This document shows positions 24,222-33,987 of a stretch of DNA of 64,000 nt, in pieces; position 1 is the stretch's first letter; every line of letters starts with the position of its first letter. Location: positions 1 to 64,000 of the forward strand of contig NZ_JAIXHL010000016.1 in NCBI RefSeq assembly GCF_030145815.1, given 5' to 3'. Both the position numbers and the translations under genes were made by a program. Source of the stretch: Sphingomonas sp. (lineage in GTDB: Bacteria > Pseudomonadota > Alphaproteobacteria > Sphingomonadales > Sphingomonadaceae). Below the pieces are notes generated by a model. It did not search any database and was not told where the DNA came from. It saw only the letters and a program-made list of their open reading frames with translations.

Positions 24222-25642
24222 TTCACGTCTCCCGATCCGGGCTGGCCCAGCTCGAAGTCCGATACCGGTCGCAATTTGGGGTTGTGCATATCGTATAGCA
24301 ATGCGCCGTCGACCCAGACTTTCTCAGGCCGCGTGTAAACGCTGAACGGATTGCCATTCCACAGCACGACATCGGCCATCTTGCCGGCCTTCAGACTGCC
24401 GGTCACCTGATCGATGCCCAGCGCTTTGGCCGGCGTGATCGCGGCCCATTTCCACGCGATCTCCTCGGGGATCACGAAGCCCGCACGCTTGGCGGCGGCG
24501 CGAACCTTGGCGATTTCCTGATTGAGCCGCTGGATGCCGTTGGCGTCGTCCGAATGGATCATGCCGCACGCACCCTCGCGTTCGAGGATGGCGAGGTTTT
24601 CGGAGACGGCGTCGTACGACTCCATCTTGAACCCCCACCAGTCCGCCCAGACCGCGGCGCAAGTGCCATTGGCCTTGAGCAGATCGGCGATCTTGTATGC
24701 CTCGACCGCATGGTGGAACGTGCCGACCTTGTACCCGAACTCCTTGGCCATATCGAGGACGATGGCCATTTCGTCAGCGCGATAGCAGTGATTGTGAATG
24801 ATGATCTCACCTGCCAGCACCCCGCGCAGCGTGTCCATCGCCATGTCGCGCGCAGGCGGCTCCCCGCCATTTTCCTCATAGCGGTCCCAGCGCCGTTTAT
24901 AGTCCTGCGCCCGCGCCCAGGTCTGGCGATCGACCGCGATATTGCCCATGCGGGTCGAGGGCATCCGCCCCTTGCTGCCATAGACGCGCTTCGGATTCTC
25001 GCCGCACGCCATTTTCAGGCCATAGGGCGCGCCGGGGAATTTCATCCCCTGCATCGTGCGCGCATAGACGTTCTTGAGCGTCACGCTGCGCCCGCCGAAC
25101 AGGTTCGCCGAACCCGGCAGGATTTGCAGCGTGGTGACGCCGCCATTGGCGAGCGCGCGGCTGAAACCGGGGTCCTGCGGCCACACGCTATGCTCAGCCC
25201 ACACTTCGGCGGTAACCGGCCCGGTCGCCTCGTTGCCGTCGGAATGCGCCTGGACGCTGGGGGTCGGATAGTCACCAAGATGGCTGTGCACATCGATGAT
25301 GCCAGGCGTCACATATTTCCCCGCGCCGTCGATGACCGTCGCGCCTTCGGGTGCCGCGATGCTCTGGCCCACTTCGACGATCTTGCCGTCGCGGAACAGC
25401 ACCGCGCCGCGCTCGACCTTGCCGCCTTCGCCATCCAGAATCGTGACATTGGTCAACAGCGTCGGCACGCCCGGATAGGGCTTGTAGGTCGAGGGATAGG
25501 GATTGTGGTCATACCCCTTGTTCTTTCCCGGCCCCTTTTTCGCAGGGGCGTCCGACGCCGCGCTCTTGGGCTTGGGTCCCGCGGTCGCGCTACAGGCCGC
25601 CAGCGCCGCCGCCGCCGCCGTGCCGATGATGATCCGGATCAA
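24218..25642 (-). CDS. Lipoprotein amidohydrolase (imidazolonepropionase-like)
   Basis: A 474-residue protein with a lipobox ALAAC (Cys17), a Lys/Pro-rich linker, and a full amidohydrolase barrel. Metal ligands are visible: His119-x-His121 in TPGIIDVHSH, HNH in IIIHNHCYRADE, HH in GTFHHAVEAYK, and Asp in IHSDDANG. Such periplasmic enzymes often act on dipeptides or other cyclic amides; the substrate is unknown. It is the first gene of the minus-strand pair, and its stop overlaps the next ATG by four bases. A short divergent region separates it from the DUF4129 gene. Confidence 0.85.
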   Translation of the reverse strand: MIRIIIGTAAAAALAACSATAGPKPKSAASDAPAKKGPGKNKGYDHNPYPSTYKPYPGVPTLLTNVTILDGEGGKVERGAVLFRDGKIVEVGQSIAAPEGATVIDGAGKYVTPGIIDVHSHLGDYPTPSVQAHSDGNEATGPVTAEVWAEHSVWPQDPGFSRALANGGVTTLQILPGSANLFGGRSVTLKNVYARTMQGMKFPGAPYGLKMACGENPKRVYGSKGRMPSTRMGNIAVDRQTWARAQDYKRRWDRYEENGGEPPARDMAMDTLRGVLAGEIIIHNHCYRADEMAIVLDMAKEFGYKVGTFHHAVEAYKIADLLKANGTCAAVWADWWGFKMESYDAVSENLAILEREGACGMIHSDDANGIQRLNQEIAKVRAAAKRAGFVIPEEIAWKWAAITPAKALGIDQVTGSLKAGKMADVVLWNGNPFSVYTRPEKVWVDGALLYDMHNPKLRPVSDFELGQPGSGDVK

Positions 25643-25777
25643 CGCGCAAATCTCCCTGTTCGATGCCGCGCGGTCGATGTGCCGCGCCGTTCAAGCGACG
25701 TTAGGGACGAAAAGCGTTGCGCGCAATTTGCCGATTTGCTCCAAGGGCATCAACAGCTTCCGGGGGGATTCACGGCA

Positions 25778-26458
25778 ATGACGGCACAGGGCGCAAGCGC
25801 CGCCGCACGCGATGGCGCGGCCGCCGGGTCCGGTGCGCCGCCGTTCGGCGATCCCGCAAGCGCAGACGCCGCGCATCGCACGCTCAAAGGCGATGCCAGC
25901 ATCCAGTTCGACTTCCCCTGGCTCATCCCGGAACAGCGCGAAATGCCCGAATGGCTGCGGGACACGCTCCGGGCGCTCGGCAATTTCATCGAATGGGTCG
26001 GCGGCGGCTGGACAGTCCTGATGTGGATCGCCATCGCATTGGTGGTGATCGCGCTGGCCTTCGCGCTCTTCCCGCCGCTGCGCGCATGGCTCGCCAACCG
26101 CATGGCCGCCAATGGCGCAACGGCCGCAACGCCCGGCTGGGCGCCCGAAGCATCGGTCGCCCGCGCGCTGCTGGTCGAGGCGGACCAGCTCGCCGCGACC
26201 GGTCGCTATGACGAAGCGGTGCGCCTGCTGCTCCACCGCAGTGTCGAAGATATCGAACGCTGGCGCGGCGATCCGCTCCGCCCGTCCTGGACCAGCCGCG
26301 ACATCGCCCGGATCGAGGCGCTGCCCGACGCCGCCCGCGCCGTGTTCGGCCGCATCGTCGCCGATGTGGAGCGTAGCCTGTTTGCCGGCCACCCGCTCGG
26401 TCAAGCCGACTGGGAACGCGCCCGCGCCGACTATGCCGGGTTCGCGCTCGGCCGATGA
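25778..26458 (+). CDS. DUF4129-domain membrane protein
   Basis: A 226-residue protein with a long polar N-terminus, one membrane helix (about 80-103, WTVLMWIAIALVVIALAFALF) and the C-terminal cytoplasmic DUF4129 domain, with DEAVRLLLHRSVEDIERW and a PSWTSRDIAR motif. The ATG at 25778 has GGGGGGA nine bases upstream. It opens a six-gene operon with four-base overlaps typical of the MoxR-DUF58-DUF4129-DUF4350 membrane module. The biochemical role is unknown. Confidence 0.82.
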   Translation: MTAQGASAAARDGAAAGSGAPPFGDPASADAAHRTLKGDASIQFDFPWLIPEQREMPEWLRDTLRALGNFIEWVGGGWTVLMWIAIALVVIALAFALFPPLRAWLANRMAANGATAATPGWAPEASVARALLVEADQLAATGRYDEAVRLLLHRSVEDIERWRGDPLRPSWTSRDIARIEALPDAARAVFGRIVADVERSLFAGHPLGQADWERARADYAGFALGR

Positions 26459-27651
26459 CCAAGAGCAGCGCCAACCCGTTCCGCACCCGCACGGTGCTGA
26501 TCCTCGTCGCGGCGGGGTTCATCCTCGCACTCGGCTTCCTGCTGGTCAGCGCCTATGGCGACCGGATCGATCGCCAGCGCGGCAACATCCCCAGCCCCGC
26601 CTCGCGCTTCGCCACCGGCTTTTACGGCCTGACCAAATTAGTCGAGCTGGCCGGAGGCAAGGTCAGCATGTCGGGCGATCCGGCGGACCGACCCGAGCAG
26701 GGCATTCTGGTCCTGACGCCCAATGCCGGCACGACGCGCGCCGAAATGGATATCGCATTGGACGAGGCCGCCGGGCCGAACGCGCCGGTGCTCGTCATCC
26801 TGCCCAAATGGATTTCCGCACCTCAGCGCAACAACCCCCGGCGCGAACAGCGGCTCGGCTTGCTCCCGCCCGAACGCATCGCCGCCCTGCTCGCCCCGGT
26901 GGCGGAGGCGAGCGTTGAGCGCGAAAAGCCCGGACCGTTGGTCATCCGCACCAGCCTGCCCATCCCCCCCTTCCGCCCGCCCGAAGCGCTGCAATCGGTG
27001 CGCGGCGACAAGCTCTATCCGCTGATTGCCGCGCCCGATGGCGGCGCGGTGCTGGCGGAGATTCCGGGCAAGAACATCTTCGTCCTCGCCGACCCGGACC
27101 TGCTCAACAATCACGGGCTCGCGTATCGCGCCAACGCCCGCGCGACGCTGGCGATGCTCGCCGGGCTCGATCCGCAAGCGCCCGGCACCGTGATCTTCGA
27201 TACGATGCTTCCTTATGGCAGCGGCGGTCGCAACCTGCTCCAGCTGGCGTTCGAACCACCCTTTGCCGGGGTCAGCATCGCGCTGCTCATCGCTGCATTG
27301 CTCGCGGGGATCGCGACCCTGGTCCGCTTCGGCCCGGTGCGCCGCGAACAGCGCGCGGTGCCGTTCGGCAAGGCCGCGCTGATCGACAATATCGTCAGCC
27401 TCGCCCGCCGCGCGCGCCGCACGCGGGAGGGGGGCAGCGCCTATGCCGACGCGATCCGCGACTGGGCCGCACGCCGCCTCGCTTTGCCCCGCACCGTGCA
27501 GGGCGAGGCACTGGATACCCAACTCGACGCGATCCCCACGACAACCTCCTACGTAAGCGCGACCCAGCGGGTGCGCGCGGCGACCACCGAAACCGAACTG
27601 CTCCACGCCGCACAGGCGCTGGATGACTGGCGAAAGGAAGTGAAGGCATGA
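26455..27651 (+). CDS. DUF4350-domain membrane protein
   Basis: A 398-residue protein with a first membrane helix at about 13-33, a large extracytoplasmic GATase-like domain ([27 protein letters not shown] is the family signature), a second helix (about 272-292), and a cytoplasmic tail. DUF4350 proteins regularly accompany MoxR ATPases and DUF58 proteins. ATGA overlaps on both sides fix the start and indicate tight coupling. Confidence 0.85.
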   Translation: MTKSSANPFRTRTVLILVAAGFILALGFLLVSAYGDRIDRQRGNIPSPASRFATGFYGLTKLVELAGGKVSMSGDPADRPEQGILVLTPNAGTTRAEMDIALDEAAGPNAPVLVILPKWISAPQRNNPRREQRLGLLPPERIAALLAPVAEASVEREKPGPLVIRTSLPIPPFRPPEALQSVRGDKLYPLIAAPDGGAVLAEIPGKNIFVLADPDLLNNHGLAYRANARATLAMLAGLDPQAPGTVIFDTMLPYGSGGRNLLQLAFEPPFAGVSIALLIAALLAGIATLVRFGPVRREQRAVPFGKAALIDNIVSLARRARRTREGGSAYADAIRDWAARRLALPRTVQGEALDTQLDAIPTTTSYVSATQRVRAATTETELLHAAQALDDWRKEVKA

Positions 27652-28604
27652 CACTCGACGACGTCCGCAACCTCGGTGCGGCGATCGATGCCCAGGTGGC
27701 CAAGGCCGTGGTGGGTCAGGGACGCGCCACGCGCCTGTTGACCATCGCCTTGCTCTCGGGCGGCCACGTCCTGCTCGAAGGTGCACCGGGCACCGCCAAG
27801 ACGCTGCTGGCGCAGAGCTTCGCGCGCACGCTCGGGCTCGATTTCGGTCGCATCCAGTTCACCCCCGATCTGATGCCCGGCGATATCGTCGGTGCCAGCC
27901 TGTTCAACTTCCAGAGCTCGTCGTTCGAACTGCGCCGCGGCCCGGTGTTCACCGAATTGCTGCTGGCCGACGAAATCAACCGCACCCCGCCCAAGACCCA
28001 GGCCGCCCTGCTCGAAGCGATGCAGGAACGCGCGGTCACGATCGACGGCTCGACCGAGAAGCTCTCCGACCGCTTCACCGTGGTCGCGACCCAGAACCCG
28101 ATCGAGCAGCAGGGCGTCTATCCCCTGCCAGAGGCGCAGCTCGACCGCTTCCTGTTCAAGCTGGCGATCGACTATCCCGATGCCGAGGCCGAACGCGCGA
28201 TCGTCGCGCAATATGGCACCCGCACCGGCTCGCCGCGCCCCGAGGATAGCGGCGTCGAACAGGTCGCGACCCCCGACGCGCTCAAGGCAGCGAGCGACAC
28301 CGTGCTGACCGTGCGGCTGGCGGATGAGATCATCGCCTATGTCGTCGATCTGATCCGCGCGACCCGCGACCATGCCGACCTGTCGCACGGCGCATCGCCG
28401 CGTGCCGCCTCCGCGCTCGCCGCAGCAGCGCGCGCCGCCGCCGCGCTGGAGGGCCGCGACTATGTCATCCCCGATGACGTGAAGCTGCTCGCCCAGCCGC
28501 TGCTGCGCCACCGCGTCGTCCTGTCGCCCGCCGCCGAGATCGACGGCCGCCGCACCGACGATATCGTCGCCCAGCTGATCGACCGGGTCGAGGCGCCGCG
28601 TTGA
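27648..28604 (+). CDS. MoxR-family AAA+ ATPase
   Basis: A 318-residue chaperone-like AAA+ ATPase. Walker A is GAPGTAKT (45-52), Walker B ends at Asp108-Glu109 in LLLADEINR, the sensor-1 loop reads [24 protein letters not shown], and a helical lid follows. MoxR proteins help metal-cofactor insertion or complex maturation together with DUF58/VWA partners, which are encoded next door. Overlaps both neighbours by four bases. Confidence 0.95.
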   Translation: MTLDDVRNLGAAIDAQVAKAVVGQGRATRLLTIALLSGGHVLLEGAPGTAKTLLAQSFARTLGLDFGRIQFTPDLMPGDIVGASLFNFQSSSFELRRGPVFTELLLADEINRTPPKTQAALLEAMQERAVTIDGSTEKLSDRFTVVATQNPIEQQGVYPLPEAQLDRFLFKLAIDYPDAEAERAIVAQYGTRTGSPRPEDSGVEQVATPDALKAASDTVLTVRLADEIIAYVVDLIRATRDHADLSHGASPRAASALAAAARAAAALEGRDYVIPDDVKLLAQPLLRHRVVLSPAAEIDGRRTDDIVAQLIDRVEAPR

Positions 28605-29863
28605 TCGTTCCGACCCAGCGGGCGGTCGCGCTGACGCTGGTGGCGGCGCCGATGGCGCTGCTGCTGGGCGTCGTGCGCCCGGACGGCTGGCTGCTGGCGG
28701 TCGCCTGGGCAGCGGGCGTCGCGCTGTTGGTGCTGCTCGACGGCCTGTTCGCGCCACGCATCCGAACGAATGACTTGCGCATCGAAGGGCCGGGCGCGGT
28801 GGATGTCGGCGGAACGGTTGCGCTCGCCGGCGCGACCCCGGGCCTCGCCTATGCGGCGGACGTTTCCGCTCCACTAGAACCTCTCCCCTTCAGCAAGCGG
28901 GAGGGGAACGGACTAACTTATACCGCCACCCGGCGCGGCACCGCTAAGCTCTCCCGCATCTGGGCGCGCGCATCGGGCCCGCTCGGGCTCGCCTATCGCC
29001 AGCGCAGCGCCGCGACCGATGACAGCATCCGGATCCTCCCCGATCTTCGCCCCGTGCGCGAACAGGGGATGCGCCAGTTCCTGCGCAGCCGCCAGTTCGG
29101 CGCGCGCATCCGTCCCGAAAGCGGCGACGGCACCGAATTTCAGGCGCTGACCGACTTCCAGCCCGGCATGGAACGCCGCGCGATCGACTGGAAGGCAACG
29201 GCCCGCCACCTTTCGCTCCTCGCCCGCGAATATCGCACCGAACGCGACAACAGCGTCGTCTTCGCGGTCGATTGCGGTCGCACGATGAGCGAGCCGGTCG
29301 CCGGCGTCCCGCGCATCGACCGCGCCGTCTCCGCCGCCCTGCTCGCATCGTTCGTCGCGCTCAAATCGGGCGACACGGTGCGCCTGTTCGGGTTTGCCGG
29401 GCGTCCGACCGCGGATTCGGGCAGCATCACCGGCGCGCGCGGCTTCGCGACGCTGCACCGCACCGCCGCCGAATTGGATTATGACGCGCAGGAAAGCAAT
29501 TTCACCCTCTCGCTCGTCGCGCTCGACCAGCGTCTTCAGCGCCGCAGCCTGATCATCCTGTTCAGCGAATTCACCGATCCGACCAGCGCCGAACTGATGC
29601 TCGGCGCAGCGGCACGGATGCGCAAGCGCCACCGCCTGATCTTCGTCCTGTTCCGCGATATCGAGCTTGAGGCGTTTCTCGAGGCGCGGCCCGAAACCGC
29701 CGACGACGTGATCCGCGCCAATGTCGCCCACGCCCTGCTGCGCGAGCGGCGGATCGTGATCGAGCGGTTGAAGCGGCTCGGCATCGACGTGCTCGAAGCC
29801 GCGCCCGACGACCTCGCCCTCGCGCTCGCCGAGCGCTATGTCCGGGACCGCGAACGCCCATGA
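28601..29863 (+). CDS. DUF58-domain protein (VWA-like partner of MoxR)
   Basis: A 420-residue protein with two N-terminal membrane helices (about 7-50), a beta-rich stretch, then the DUF58 core [32 protein letters not shown] and a VWA-like fold with DCGRTM resembling a MIDAS entry. A short palindromic repeat is inserted in frame near residues 94-102 ([13 protein letters not shown]), lengthening a surface loop. The start at 28601 overlaps the moxR stop. Confidence 0.88.
   Translation: MIVPTQRAVALTLVAAPMALLLGVVRPDGWLLAVAWAAGVALLVLLDGLFAPRIRTNDLRIEGPGAVDVGGTVALAGATPGLAYAADVSAPLEPLPFSKREGNGLTYTATRRGTAKLSRIWARASGPLGLAYRQRSAATDDSIRILPDLRPVREQGMRQFLRSRQFGARIRPESGDGTEFQALTDFQPGMERRAIDWKATARHLSLLAREYRTERDNSVVFAVDCGRTMSEPVAGVPRIDRAVSAALLASFVALKSGDTVRLFGFAGRPTADSGSITGARGFATLHRTAAELDYDAQESNFTLSLVALDQRLQRRSLIILFSEFTDPTSAELMLGAAARMRKRHRLIFVLFRDIELEAFLEARPETADDVIRANVAHALLRERRIVIERLKRLGIDVLEAAPDDLALALAERYVRDRERP
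28880..28906. repeat. Small palindromic repeat inserted in frame in the DUF58 gene
   Basis: CCTCTCCC (28880-28887) pairs with GGGAGGGG (28899-28906) across an 11-base loop, with one G-T pair. This resembles the CTCCC-GCAAGC-GGGAG repeats frequent between genes in sphingomonads. It is translated as part of a loop and keeps the frame. Confidence 0.6.
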
Positions 29864-30855
29864 GCAACACCGTCTTTGGCGTCAGCCAGTTCCGCGCCGA
29901 ACGCGAAGCCGATTGGCAGCGGCTGGAGGCGATGCTCGACCTGATCGAGAAGAAATCCCCGCGCCGCTTGTCGAGCGAGGATCTGTTCGAACTCCCGCGC
30001 CTCTACCGCTCGACACTGTCGGCGCTCTCGATCGCGCGCGAAACCTCGCTCGACGGGTCGATGATCGCCTATCTCGAGAGCCTGTCGACCCGCGCCTATT
30101 TCATCCTTTATGGCTGCCGCGACTCCTTCTGGAAGCAGTTGGGCGGCTTCTTCGCACAGGGCTGGCCCGCCGCAGTGCGCGGGATGGTCGGCGAAATCCT
30201 GATCATCGCGGCGTTGTTCATCGGCAGCGCGCTCGCCGGCTATTTCCTCGTCATGGCCGATCCCGGCTGGTTCGGCGCAATCGTCTCCGGTGAGCTCGCC
30301 AGCGGTCGCAACATGCAGGCGAGCGTCGAGACGTTGCGTGAGTCGATCTATGGCGCACCCGAACATGACGGCCTGGAAATCTTCGCGACCTTCCTGTTCA
30401 CGCATAACAGCCAGGTTTCGATCCTGGCCTTCGCGCTGGGCTTTGCCTTCGGCATCCCGACCTTGTTCCTGATGGCGAGCAATGGCGTGATGGTCGGCGC
30501 CTTTTACGCTGTGTTCGTGTCCAAGGGGCTGGGCGTCGGCTTCACCGGCTGGCTGATGATCCATGGATCGACCGAATTGAGCGCGATCATCCTCGCCGGC
30601 GCGGCGGGGCTGCATATCGGGCGCGCCGTCGCCTTCCCCGGCGAACGCAGCCGCCTCGCCGCCGCTGGCGAAGCCGGCCGTCGCGGCGCGCTGGTGATGA
30701 TCGGCGTCGTCATCATGCTGCTCGTCGCCGGCCTGCTCGAAGGGTTCGCGCGCCAGTTGATCACTGCTGACGCAGCGCGCTTCGCCATTGCCGCGACCAT
30801 GTTCGCGATCTGGGTCGTCTATTTCACGCTCGGCGGGCGCCGCCGCCATGGCTGA
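29860..30855 (+). CDS. SpoIIM (DUF95)-family membrane protein
   Basis: A 331-residue polytopic protein. The N-terminal cytoplasmic part contains FELPRLYRSTLSALSIARE; a set of five or so helices follows, including the family block FATFLFTHNSQVSILAFALGF. In non-sporulating bacteria these proteins accompany MoxR operons and RDD proteins; the function is unknown. ATGA overlap with the DUF58 gene. Confidence 0.85.
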   Translation: MSNTVFGVSQFRAEREADWQRLEAMLDLIEKKSPRRLSSEDLFELPRLYRSTLSALSIARETSLDGSMIAYLESLSTRAYFILYGCRDSFWKQLGGFFAQGWPAAVRGMVGEILIIAALFIGSALAGYFLVMADPGWFGAIVSGELASGRNMQASVETLRESIYGAPEHDGLEIFATFLFTHNSQVSILAFALGFAFGIPTLFLMASNGVMVGAFYAVFVSKGLGVGFTGWLMIHGSTELSAIILAGAAGLHIGRAVAFPGERSRLAAAGEAGRRGALVMIGVVIMLLVAGLLEGFARQLITADAARFAIAATMFAIWVVYFTLGGRRRHG

Positions 30856-31717
30856 GCGGAAGGACCGCCTGGTCCGCGAACTGGTAACGCCCGAGGGAGC
30901 GGTGCTGCATCTGCGGCTGGCCAGCGCGGGATCGCGCGCCGCAGCCTTCACCATCGATGCCGCGATCATGCTGGCGGCACTGATCGCGCTCACGATCGCA
31001 GCGGCGGGTCTGCTGACCAGCCAGCAATCGGCCAGCGTCGCGGCGATCCTGTGGCTGCTCGGCTTCTTCCTGCTGCGCAATTTCTACTTCACCCTGTTCG
31101 AAAGCGGCGGGCGCGCGGCGACGCTGGGCAAGCGCGCGCTCAAACTGCGCGTCGTCGCGCGCGACGGCGGGCGGTTGACCGGCGGGGCGGTGCTGGCGCG
31201 CAACTTGACGCGTGAGATCGAGGTGTTCCTGCCCCTCATCTTCCTGCTCACCGCGCAGGCGGAAGGGTTCAGCAGCCGCTGGCTGACGCTGTTCGGCTTT
31301 GGCTGGACCGCGATCTTCATGCTGTTCCCGCTGTTCAACCGCGACCGGCTGCGCGCGGGCGACCTCATCGCGGGCACCTGGGTGGTCGAGAATGAACGGC
31401 CCAAGATCGCGCCCGACCTGCTCGCCGATGCAGAGCCCGAGCGGATCGAGCGTTACGCCTTCACGCCCGAGGAACTCGAAACCTACGGCCAGATGGAGGT
31501 GCAGCGCCTGGCCGATATCCTGCATCGCGATGACGCCGACACGATCGTCACCGTTGCCGGCGTAATCCGCCGCAAGCTCGGACGTCCCGATCATGGCACG
31601 CATGTCGGTGAGGACCGCGCCTTCCTCGACGCCTATTACGCCGCCGCGCGCCGCCACCTCGAACGCCGCCTGTTGTTCGGCAAGCGAAAGCGCGACAAGT
31701 TCGATTCGGAAGGTTAG
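30848..31717 (+). CDS. RDD-family membrane protein
   Basis: A 289-residue protein. Opens with the RDD signature (residues 21-40, AGSRAAAFTIDAAIML), has three to four helices, a GKRALKLRVV motif and the DLIAGTWVV signature, then a long cytoplasmic C-terminal tail of about 100 residues. The ATG at 30848 overlaps the spoIIM-like stop by eight bases. Last gene of the MoxR operon. Confidence 0.85.
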   Translation: MAERKDRLVRELVTPEGAVLHLRLASAGSRAAAFTIDAAIMLAALIALTIAAAGLLTSQQSASVAAILWLLGFFLLRNFYFTLFESGGRAATLGKRALKLRVVARDGGRLTGGAVLARNLTREIEVFLPLIFLLTAQAEGFSSRWLTLFGFGWTAIFMLFPLFNRDRLRAGDLIAGTWVVENERPKIAPDLLADAEPERIERYAFTPEELETYGQMEVQRLADILHRDDADTIVTVAGVIRRKLGRPDHGTHVGEDRAFLDAYYAAARRHLERRLLFGKRKRDKFDSEG

Positions 31718-31726
31718 GAAAGCCCC

Positions 31727-32206
31727 ATGACCGAACCGAAATCCGACACTCCCGGCGTCATCGCTCCGCCGCCGCTGATCTTCCTCGGCTATCTGATCGC
31801 GGGAATCGCGCTCGAATATCTGGTGGTCCGCACCCAGGGACTCGACATGCCCGGATCGCTGCGCTGGACCGTCGTCGCACTGTTCCTGCTCGCGGGAGGT
31901 GGGCTGATCGTCGCAGCGCTGGGACGGTTCAAGGCGGCCGGAACCCCCGCCCCGCCCTGGCAGCCGACCACCGCCTTCGTCGTGCAGGGCATCTACCGCT
32001 GGACGCGCAACCCGATGTATCTCGGCATGACGCTCGCCTATCTCGGCCTTACCGTCGCCGCGAATGCCCCGGTCGCCTTATGGCTGTTCATCCCGCTGAT
32101 CATGACGATCCACTATGGCGTCATCGTGCGCGAGGAACGCTACATGGCCGACAAGTTCGGCGTCGCGTACATCAACTACGTCCACAGCGTCCCGCGCTGG
32201 CTTTAG
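31727..32206 (+). CDS. Isoprenylcysteine carboxyl methyltransferase-like membrane protein
   Basis: A 159-residue protein with four predicted helices and the RNPMYLGMTLAYLG signature of the ICMT/phospholipid-methyltransferase superfamily, followed by an EER motif (REERYMADKFG). Bacterial members methylate small or lipid substrates, mostly unknown. A good AGGAAAG site is nine bases upstream. It may be read from the MoxR operon, nine bases before. Confidence 0.82.
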   Translation: MTEPKSDTPGVIAPPPLIFLGYLIAGIALEYLVVRTQGLDMPGSLRWTVVALFLLAGGGLIVAALGRFKAAGTPAPPWQPTTAFVVQGIYRWTRNPMYLGMTLAYLGLTVAANAPVALWLFIPLIMTIHYGVIVREERYMADKFGVAYINYVHSVPRWL

Positions 32207-32215
32207 CGCGCGGCG

Positions 32216-32626
32216 TTACGCTTCGCGCTTCCCGAAGAAATGCTCGACGATATGCTCGGCGATCCGCGCCGGGCGCAGCGTCGTTGCATCGACACAGCAC
32301 CAGCGTGACTTGACCTCGGCCAGCACCGTGTCGCCGCGCCGGATGACCGTTTCGTAAAACGCGCTAACGCCCTGAACCTTCTCCAGCAGCACCGTCGCGA
32401 CCACTTCGTCATTGAGGAAGGCGGGCTTGCGATAGGTGATCTCGTGCTTGAGCGCGACCCACAGGTGTTTCGCCACCTCTTCCGCCGGAGCCAGCTTCTG
32501 CCAATGCGCCAACACCGCCTCCTGCACCCATTTAAGGTAGCTGGCGTTATTGACGTGTCCCATGAAGTCGATGTCGGCGGGATCGACCGGGATCGGAACT
32601 TCGAACGGGGTGGCTGCACGGGTCAT
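32216..32626 (-). CDS. Acyl-CoA thioesterase, 4HBT hot-dog family
   Basis: A 136-residue single hot-dog domain with the active-site motif DPADIDFMGHVNNASYLKW (catalytic Asp in the GHVNN-type motif), as in YbgC-like 4-hydroxybenzoyl-CoA-thioesterase relatives. Probably hydrolyses acyl-CoA in the cytosol. The ATG at 32626 has AAGGTGA six bases upstream; an in-frame GTG three codons earlier is less likely. Convergent with the methyltransferase gene, ten bases apart. Confidence 0.85.
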   Translation of the reverse strand: MTRAATPFEVPIPVDPADIDFMGHVNNASYLKWVQEAVLAHWQKLAPAEEVAKHLWVALKHEITYRKPAFLNDEVVATVLLEKVQGVSAFYETVIRRGDTVLAEVKSRWCCVDATTLRPARIAEHIVEHFFGKREA

Positions 32627-32758
32627 GAGGTTCACCTTAACGTAAACCGCGCCCGAACGCGAGGGGGCACAATGCGCTCGGCAACGATTTCTAACGCCCC
32701 ATTGATCCCGCTTTCGAATTCACGGTATGCCCATGTCAAACATCATAAGGAGGATGCA

Positions 32759-33886
32759 TTGAGCAACACGATCCCGGCCCAGGCCAAGCAGATGTTCTCA
32801 ACCGTGACCGAGGACGGCGGCCTCGAACTCACCCTGCGCGACGTCCCGGTTCCGCAGCCGACCGGAGACGAAGTGCTGATCCGGGTCGAAGCCACCCCGA
32901 TCAACCCGTCCGACCTTGCCGTGATGCTCAGCGTCGCCGACTCCAATGCCTTCACCGCGCTCGGCTATGGCGCGCGGGCGGAAATCCCCGAAGGCCTCCG
33001 CCGCCATGTCGCGGTGCGCGCGGGCAAGCCGCTCCCGATCGGCAATGAAGGCGCCGGTACGGTTGTCGCCGCGGGAGACGATCCCGCCGCACAGGCGCTG
33101 ATCGGCAAGACCGTGGCCGCAGCGGGCGGCGGCTTCTACACGCAATATCGCCTTCTCCGCGCACGCGACTGCCTCGTCTTCCCCGACGGCATCGCCGCCG
33201 AGGAAGCCGCCTCGTCCTTCGTCAACCCGATGACCGCGCTCGGCATGGTCGGTACGATGCGGCGGGAAGGTTACAAGGGCCTGGTCCACACCGCCGCCGC
33301 GTCGAACCTGGGCCAGATGCTGGTCAAGCTGACCCTGTCCGAAGGCGTGCCGCTGGTGAACATCGTGCGCAGCCAGACCCAGGCGCTGCTGCTGCGCGAT
33401 CTCGGCGCGACCCATGTCGTCGACAGCAGCGCGCCCGACTTCATGGCGCAACTGACCGAAGCGATCGCCGAGACCCAGGCCTTCCTCGCCTTCGACGCGA
33501 TCGGTGGCGGCAAGCTCGCCGGCCAGATATTGACCGCGATGGAAGCCGCCGCCGTCCGCACCAACCCGGCCAACGGCCCCTATGGCTCGTCGACGATGAA
33601 GCAGGTCTATATCTATGGCGGCCTCAGCACCGCCCCGACCGAGCTCAATCGCGGTTTCGGTATGATCTGGGGCGTCGGCGGCTGGCTGCTCACCCCTTAC
33701 CTTATGAAAGCGGGGATGGAGGAAGTGATGCGGATGCGCGCCAAGGTCGCGGCGGAGATCCGTACCACCTTCGCCAGCAGCTACAGCAACCGCATCAGCC
33801 TGGAGGACGCAGTCCAGCCCGGCTGCATCGCCGCCTATAATCGCCGCGCGACGGGTGAGAAATATTTGATCCTGCCGCAACTTTGA
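32759..33886 (+). CDS. Zinc-independent alcohol dehydrogenase / quinone oxidoreductase-like protein
   Basis: A 375-residue medium-chain dehydrogenase/reductase. The N-terminal GroES-like part has VLIRVEATPINPSDLAVM and GNEGAGTVVAAG; the cofactor domain follows with VHTAAASNLGQMLVKL. The usual zinc ligands are absent, as in quinone-reductase members. It starts at a TTG (32759) with a perfect AAGGAGG five bases upstream, which outweighs the lack of ATG. A GC-rich hairpin lies just past its stop. Confidence 0.85.
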   Translation: MSNTIPAQAKQMFSTVTEDGGLELTLRDVPVPQPTGDEVLIRVEATPINPSDLAVMLSVADSNAFTALGYGARAEIPEGLRRHVAVRAGKPLPIGNEGAGTVVAAGDDPAAQALIGKTVAAAGGGFYTQYRLLRARDCLVFPDGIAAEEAASSFVNPMTALGMVGTMRREGYKGLVHTAAASNLGQMLVKLTLSEGVPLVNIVRSQTQALLLRDLGATHVVDSSAPDFMAQLTEAIAETQAFLAFDAIGGGKLAGQILTAMEAAAVRTNPANGPYGSSTMKQVYIYGGLSTAPTELNRGFGMIWGVGGWLLTPYLMKAGMEEVMRMRAKVAAEIRTTFASSYSNRISLEDAVQPGCIAAYNRRATGEKYLILPQL

Positions 33887-33932
33887 TCGCGCGTCGGGAA
33901 ACCCTGCGTTCCCATTTCGTGATTTGAACTCG

Positions 33933-33966
33933 ACGGGGGTGTCGCGCATTGTCGTGGCGCCCCCGT
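33933..33966 (+). terminator. Hairpin between the dehydrogenase and yceI genes
   Basis: ACGGGGGTG pairs with CGCCCCCGT (one G-T pair) across a 16-base loop. No T-run follows, so it is a possible factor-dependent or weak terminator, or a leader structure of the yceI-like gene 22 bases downstream. Confidence 0.4.
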
Positions 33967-33987
33967 AACGCAATCCGGAGAATCCCT

